Source of the DNA: an uncultured Eubacteriales bacterium | GTDB taxonomy: Bacteria > Bacillota > Clostridia > Oscillospirales > CAG-382 | NCBI GenBank assembly: GCA_934444485.1 | Contig: CAKSCN010000151.1 | Span: 1-5,803, forward strand | Length of the DNA: 5,803 nt | Reading direction: 5' to 3' | In this document: positions 5,762 through 5,803 of the stretch, one piece after another | How the letters are laid out: every line of letters begins with the position of its first letter | How positions within the stretch are numbered: the first letter of the stretch is position 1 | The notes under the pieces: model-generated | What the model was told of the DNA's origin: nothing | Seen by the model: only the letters and a program-made list of their open reading frames with translations | Database searches by the model: none | Position numbers and translations under genes: made by a program

Positions 5762-5803
5762 CGGTGTTTCCCCGAATTACATTCCCAACAAAGTCTGAAG
5801 CCA

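Larger units (their letters stand above)
5176..5803. other. Long repeat-rich intergenic region upstream of aroK
   Basis: I see no supportable gene in these 628 bases. From left to right they hold the aroK ribosome binding site, the hairpin array, the direct and inverted repeat cluster (5352-5490), repeat copies B and C, and the hairpin at 5715-5761. Stretches 5491-5567 and 5610-5714 show nothing recognisable. Open frames on both strands run through the repeats, and none has a ribosome binding site with a family-like protein. Confidence 0.7.

Noticed and set aside
5520..5798. Plus-strand open frame of 92 codons
   Set aside because: It crosses repeat copy C, lacks a clear ribosome binding site and shows no recognisable domain. 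The latter part could be a piece of a dispersed repeat, but I cannot support a gene.

Overview
The window carries two genes, both on the minus strand: a complete polC, the Gram-positive type replicative DNA polymerase III alpha subunit with built-in proofreading exonuclease, and upstream of it a complete small P-loop kinase of the shikimate kinase (AroK) fold. PolC is restricted mainly to Bacillota (plus Mycoplasmatota and a few others). The PolC sequence, the moderate GC content and the repeat-rich intergenic DNA suggest a Clostridia-type, perhaps gut or rumen, bacterium. The phylum is well supported; anything finer is inference.

Layout from left to right (both genes read right to left). Positions 1-196 lie downstream of polC and are non-coding. 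They hold one copy of a dispersed GC-rich palindromic repeat, two abutting GAA-loop hairpins, an 11-bp-arm perfect palindrome, and about five degenerate 10-bp tandem units that run into the polC stop codon. polC occupies 4666 to 197 and aroK 5175 to 4663. The genes overlap by ATGA, so translation is probably coupled, and the polC ribosome binding site lies inside the end of aroK. Positions 5176-5803 hold no gene I can support. Right next to aroK is a tandem array of about six short hairpins with unrelated stems but near-constant GTGAAAT linkers. Beyond it are a family of short direct and inverted repeats around 5352-5490, two further copies of the GC-rich repeat facing opposite ways, and a bulged hairpin at 5715-5761.

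How the parts work together: the kinase is made first and PolC is then translated from the same message, probably by ribosomes finishing aroK. The kinase has an intact ATP site but lacks the arginine that normally holds the shikimate carboxylate (Leu57 is there instead), so its substrate is less certain than its fold. PolC looks fully functional: PHP domain, DEDDh exonuclease, zinc Cys4, three palm aspartates and a terminal clamp-binding peptide are all readable. The most unusual material is the structured intergenic DNA, above all the GTGAAAT hairpin array in what is probably the aroK-polC leader.
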